Source of the DNA: Epiperipatus broadwayi
Taxonomy: Eukaryota; Onychophora; Udeonychophora; Euonychophora; Peripatidae
Assembly: GCA_028023455.1 (NCBI GenBank)
Contig: JAQFVV010006221.1
Coordinates: 825,001 to 889,000 of the forward strand
DNA: 64,000 bases
Direction of reading: 5' to 3'
Positions 60,306-64,000 of the stretch are shown piece by piece. How positions within the stretch are numbered: position 1 is the stretch's first letter; the number at the start of each line of letters is the position of its first letter. Made by a program: the position numbers and the translations under genes. Below the pieces are notes generated by a model. That model was not told where the DNA came from, searched no databases, and saw nothing but the letters and a program-made list of their open reading frames with translations.

Positions 60306-62043
60306 AAAAAAAAAACTCCATAGAAAGGAACTCTTCTCCGTCTTATAATCCTTCCATAGCAAACGGTGAGTGTATATATAAACGATTCTCCAGTAGCGAA
60401 TCTCCACTACATCTACTAACTACATCAATATATCCAATCCATTGACCCAATTTAACAACGAAACAAATAACTAAGATTACCTCCCTAATATAACTCTACA
60501 AATCTATACAGCCATTCACGCCCGACTTAAGTTTAACATTATATATTTTAATTTATCAAAACAGAAATCATAAATAACCTTAAAGAACAAAGTTGAATAA
60601 ATGGAAATGATTTTAAATAAATAACTAACAAATAATCAAATAACATTATTAATGAAGAATTTAGTTTGGTCAGATAGGATTCTATTGCATTTTTACTAAA
60701 AAGTTTTAAAATTTAGAGTTCTTATTGTTTCAAGTGAATATAAAGTTCTTACGATTTTAAAACGTCCAACTTTATCCTTGCTTCCATGAACGTGAATTCC
60801 CATTCCTAAAGAGGTTAATATTTGAAGGGATTTATTTATCCATCCAATTTTCTTTAACTAGTCCTCAATGTATAAACGATAGTTCATTTCTCTTTCTTCC
60901 TAGCAAAACTGAAAGGATTGAATGTTCTTTTTCAATCCCTTCACTTCGGCACTAACACATATCTCTCACATCGTAATTAATCAATAATCACTCACTCATT
61001 AATAATTTCCAAATTTTCCTTTTATACGTATTCGAAGGATTGACTTGGCATTATGTCATCGATGTGATGATCCTTTCGCTGAGGTCCGATTTCCCGATGG
61101 ATTTCTTTCATTGGCTATTTGTTTCTATTGTTTTCCTATCTGACCGATGTTTTTACATTTAAATGCCCAAGGCTGGTTTACATTTAACTAATTAACAATC
61201 ATTTCCATTTCTGATTAATTTCTGTGTTTTTCAAGATTAAAGATATATTTTTATCTCTAAATCTTTTTAAGTTTTTGTTTTTAAAATACCTTTTCTATTT
61301 TTGATACAGTTTTATTTTAATAATTTTTTTTATCTGTGCGATTTAATATATATGAGTTTAAGATGATATTTAGTTTCAATTTTTAATTCTTAAAGAAAAT
61401 TTTTAAATGCGAACTTTTTAATTTACTTTCATGTTTAATAAATATAAAAAAAAACAATGTAACGAACGTCTGTGCTCGTTACAATATAAAAGTTTAACCA
61501 GTTTTATTTTTAGCTCATTCTACATTAATAAATCGATATCTATTTAAAAATACATTGGAAGTAAGCTTATACCACAGTGTAATAATTGTATAAAGTTTGG
61601 AAAACTTCTTTAGCAGTCAGATAGATAAAATAAACAGAGTTTTTAATGGAGTTATTTAAAAGTGGAAATTTGTATGTCCGAAAAAGAATAGTTGTCTTCC
61701 TATGCCAAATAAGTCAAGTGATGATTAGTTGCAGTTAATATTGGTTCTGAATTAGTAAATGTACTTATATAATCTTTTTTATAATGTGATTTTCAATAAA
61801 CAAAGTGAAATTTCAATTAGATATAATACAGATATTTGCAAACGTAAGATTTTTATCCAGTAAAACTTTGAGTAAATTATAATATAAATATAATTAATCA
61901 ATAAAACCACCATTAACAAATTTTAAGACTATACATAAGAGAATAACAAACAGAGTTATATGTATTGAAACTGATAATTCAATAAATATTATTATGATTA
62001 ATAAATAGATAGTTATATGTATCGAAACTGATAACATTTTATT
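60306..62043. other. Intron of RPUSD2, no exon found
   Basis: 60310-61200 is somewhat richer in C and less repetitive but has no open frame of note. A perfect short hairpin, GTAACGA...TCGTTAC, lies at 61458-61481. Confidence 0.4.
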
Positions 62044-62056
62044 CAGTAAATTATTA

Positions 62057-62161
62057 AATAGCAAAACTCTCTATACAGTAGTGCCACCCTGTGCCAACCA
62101 GAGTAATTAATGGATGCCAGTTATGCGCTAGCATAAAAGATGGTGATCATGTGATGTTTAG
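62057..62161 (+). mobile_element. Minimal ribozyme-family copy, no hammerhead
   Basis: 105 bp flanked by CAGTAAATTATTA (62044-62056) and CAGCAAATTATTA (62162-62174), a 13-bp duplication with one mismatch. It has the antisense start (GCAAAACTCTCTATACAGTA, GAGTAATTAATGGATGCCAG) joined directly to the sense end (TAGCATAAAAGATGGTGATC, ATGTGATGTTTA). Everything between, including the ribozyme, is missing. Confidence 0.82.
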
Positions 62162-62504
62162 CAGCAAATTATTATTATGATTAATTTATGTTTGGTATTG
62201 GATTTATTTATGCTCAGCAATATAAACAAATATTATGATTTGCAATTTAAATACTGCTAGTATATATTTTAAAAAAGTAACTAGATTTATGGATTATATT
62301 TCTGAATATAGACACTTGTTTTTCCTTTTTCTTTTCTATCTTCTGGTTTATATTCAAAAATAATCAATAAGATATCTAGTTCATCGCGGTAAAGTAAGTA
62401 AATACTATAGACGATAGATAAAAAATTAATAATGGGAAAAAAACTTCTAATGAAATATTTACATGACAGCAATAAAATAAAATCTTTACAAAATATTATT
62501 ATAC

Positions 62505-62596
62505 CTCTTGATCTGTTTTATCAGTAACTCCTCCTTTTCCTTTCATAGGTCCAAAACCGTCACTATTATATAAGTAATCATTAATGATAGGATATC
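62505..62596 (-). CDS. RPUSD2: RPUSD2-like pseudouridine synthase, upstream exon in window
   Basis: Minus strand: acceptor GCTTTTTAG, 92 bases, donor GAG|GTATAA. The first codon is split (one base from the previous exon). Translation GYPIINDYLYNSDGFGPM, KGKGGVTDKTDQE matches the (L)G-PI-ND-LYN...FGP--GKGG segment that follows the RNA-binding HQIRVH block in RPUSD2 and RluA-type synthases. It joins in phase 0 to 50125-50475. The preceding exons, with the catalytic RLD motif, must lie right of the window. Confidence 0.9.
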
Positions 62597-63040
62597 CTAA
62601 AAAGCAAACACACAAAACATAATAAATGCAGACCTTATATAAGATAAATTATAAAAAATAATAATATTATATATGGAATATACATATACATATATAGTGA
62701 AATGGGAAGTATCTTTACCATACCACGAGCCATTTCATTTTGCCTATTGAATTATATTCAAAATTATATATAGAAAATCCAGTTTAAAATAATTTAAGGC
62801 TTTTATGTTAACAGTTATAATGACTTAGTGACAGGTAAAGAAAAAGAAAGGTAGTATTTAAAAGATTGAATAATTTAATGTTTTGTGCTGTATATAATAA
62901 ATAAATTAAAAGTATACATGCAAGAAAGCATTTTATGTGTGTGTGTGCTTGCAAAATATAATATTTACATTTAAAATCCTGCACAAACGTTATTAGCAAG
63001 AATTATAAAAGATTAAAATTTTATTGATTTATTTATGTCC
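62597..63040. other. RPUSD2 intron, AT-rich
   Basis: No exon with the expected HQIRVHLQ-type end was found before the window edge. Confidence 0.5.
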
Positions 63041-63335
63041 TCCAGCAGTAACTATAAAGCTTTGAGTCCAAAATGAAAACACAACAATGTTTTCAAACTA
63101 AGCTCATTAGCTTGTATAGTTATATAGATCTGAACTCAGTTCAACATCCATACTTTTTGGTGTCTTTGGTTCTTTAATAACTACAGTTACCATAATCCTA
63201 GTGGGCAGAATTGGTATTAATCGATCAAACATCACATGATCACCATTCTTTCCTGTATGGAGAGTTTTGCCTCTGTGAAAAACAGCTTGTGTGAGCATAA
63301 AGAATGGTGATCATGTAATGTTTGATGTTTAAATA
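63041..63335. mobile_element. Ribozyme-family copy, rearranged, no hammerhead
   Basis: Left part (63041-63245) is the antisense body of the array unit (TAAGCTCATTAGCTTGTATA, CTGAACTCAGTTCAACATCC, TTTTTGGTGTCTTTGGTTCT) ending AACATCACATGATCACCATT. The right part (63254-63335) is sense from CTGTATGGAGAGTTTTGCC to GGTGATCATGTAATG. The two GATCAC/GTGATC ends are inverted. Target duplication not resolved. Confidence 0.7.
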
Positions 63336-63393
63336 ATAAATTTTGAGGATTGAAAGAATGCAGTGGTAGACACTTTTATATTCACCCTTCTCT

Positions 63394-63414
63394 GGGGGGG
63401 GGGGGGGGGGCCCC
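63394..63414 (+). repeat. G homopolymer followed by CCCC
   Basis: An unbroken run of about 17 G residues, then CCCC. It could form a quadruplex or be a sequencing and assembly artefact in this AT-rich context. Confidence 0.8.
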
Positions 63415-63648
63415 TGTCAAATATAGAAAACATCACCACTGTAAAGACAAATAGTAGTTTAATTAACATATATAATAACACAGCAAAGGTACATCCACTT
63501 TTTCTTTTAAAATATATATGTTCTACAATAATATCAACAAATAAAAAATCCTTCTTTTTCTTTTCAAAAACTTTATTTTTTTATCTCAATACTGAACATA
63601 TATATACATTTATATAATAGAAAACTCCAACGTTTCAACTGTTTTTAT

Positions 63649-64000
63649 CTCATACAGTCATTTTCAAGGATCTGCAACAACAATATTAAATACATATCAA
63701 TAAATAAACTTCAATTACATAAAAACTTCCTCTTACATTAACATAAACAGTAACAAACATATTAAACATATATAAATATATTTTACTTACATCTCTCTCC
63801 CACTAAATAATGTAAAAGAAAGAGTAATAAAATATAGCAGTGGGAGAGAGATGTAAGTAAAATATATTTATATATGTTTAATATGTTTGTTACTGTTTAT
63901 GTTAATGTAAGAGGAAGTTTTTATGTAATTGAAGTTTATTTATTGATATGTATTTAATATTGTTGTTGCAGATCCTTGAAAATGACTGTATGAGTTAAAA
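63649..64000. repeat. Long palindrome cut by the window edge
   Basis: Arms 63649-63803 and 63840-63994 are near-perfect inverted copies around a 36-bp spacer. The left flank holds CCAACGTTTCAACTG and TTTTCAAGG (63627-63669), the same layout as the hammerhead-like family but with a changed core (CUUGAAAAU). The right arm probably continues beyond 64000. Confidence 0.9.

Noticed and set aside
62700-62745. Possible extra RPUSD2 exon (minus strand, NEMARG before GTATGG)
   Set aside because: It does not encode the expected HQIRVH-type sequence or supply the needed split-codon phase with any acceptor I can find.

Overview
This window is AT-rich eukaryotic, almost certainly metazoan, DNA. Evidence: spliced exons with GT/AG borders, an RTE-type LINE, a Ty3/gypsy LTR element with a 5-bp target duplication, Merlin and hAT DNA transposons, a tRNA-derived SINE, long introns and no bacterial operons. 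A repeat-rich invertebrate (possibly a mollusc or other spiralian) fits, but the species is inference only. Most of the window is repeats at different stages of decay. Most open frames longer than 60 codons are chance or shadow frames. || Host gene. The only host gene I can name is RPUSD2 (RNA pseudouridine synthase domain-containing 2) on the minus strand. Three exons are joined by consistent phases: 62505-62596, 50125-50475 and the terminal coding exon 44755-44817. Upstream exons with the catalytic core lie beyond the right edge. The two introns seen (about 12.0 and 5.3 kb) are packed with mobile elements. || Layout. 1.1-5.4 kb: compact, decayed Ty3/gypsy element (minus) with both LTRs. 6.0 kb: hammerhead-like motif. 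8.0-10.25 kb: an inverted, multimeric array of about 450-bp units, each carrying a predicted hammerhead ribozyme, bounded as a whole by a 13-bp target duplication. 12.3-15.7 kb: nearly full-length RTE LINE (minus). 16-25 kb: two decayed gypsy-like remnants on either side of a Merlin DNA transposon with about 215-bp terminal inverted repeats. 25-33 kb: AT-rich DNA, SINE-like repeats, minisatellites. 33.1-34.9 kb: hAT transposase pseudogene interrupted by a small member of the ribozyme-repeat family. 35-44 kb: AT-rich DNA and long palindromes. 44.7-62.6 kb: RPUSD2 exons and introns. 62.6-64 kb: another ribozyme-family copy and a palindrome cut by the window edge. || Main result. A retrozyme-like family is present: the 8-10 kb array plus copies at 34.2, 46.2, 57.3, 62.1 and 63.1 kb. 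Seven copies of one predicted type I hammerhead ribozyme are seen. Most insertions have 7-14 bp target duplications, a shared GATCATGTGATG end and an inverted (antisense-sense) layout. This points to retrotransposition of self-cleaving, probably circular or multimeric, small RNAs with a recurring inversion, probably using enzymes supplied in trans. A second, more decayed hammerhead-like family sits inside hairpins at 6.0, 35.6, 41.0, 47.9 and 49.9 kb.
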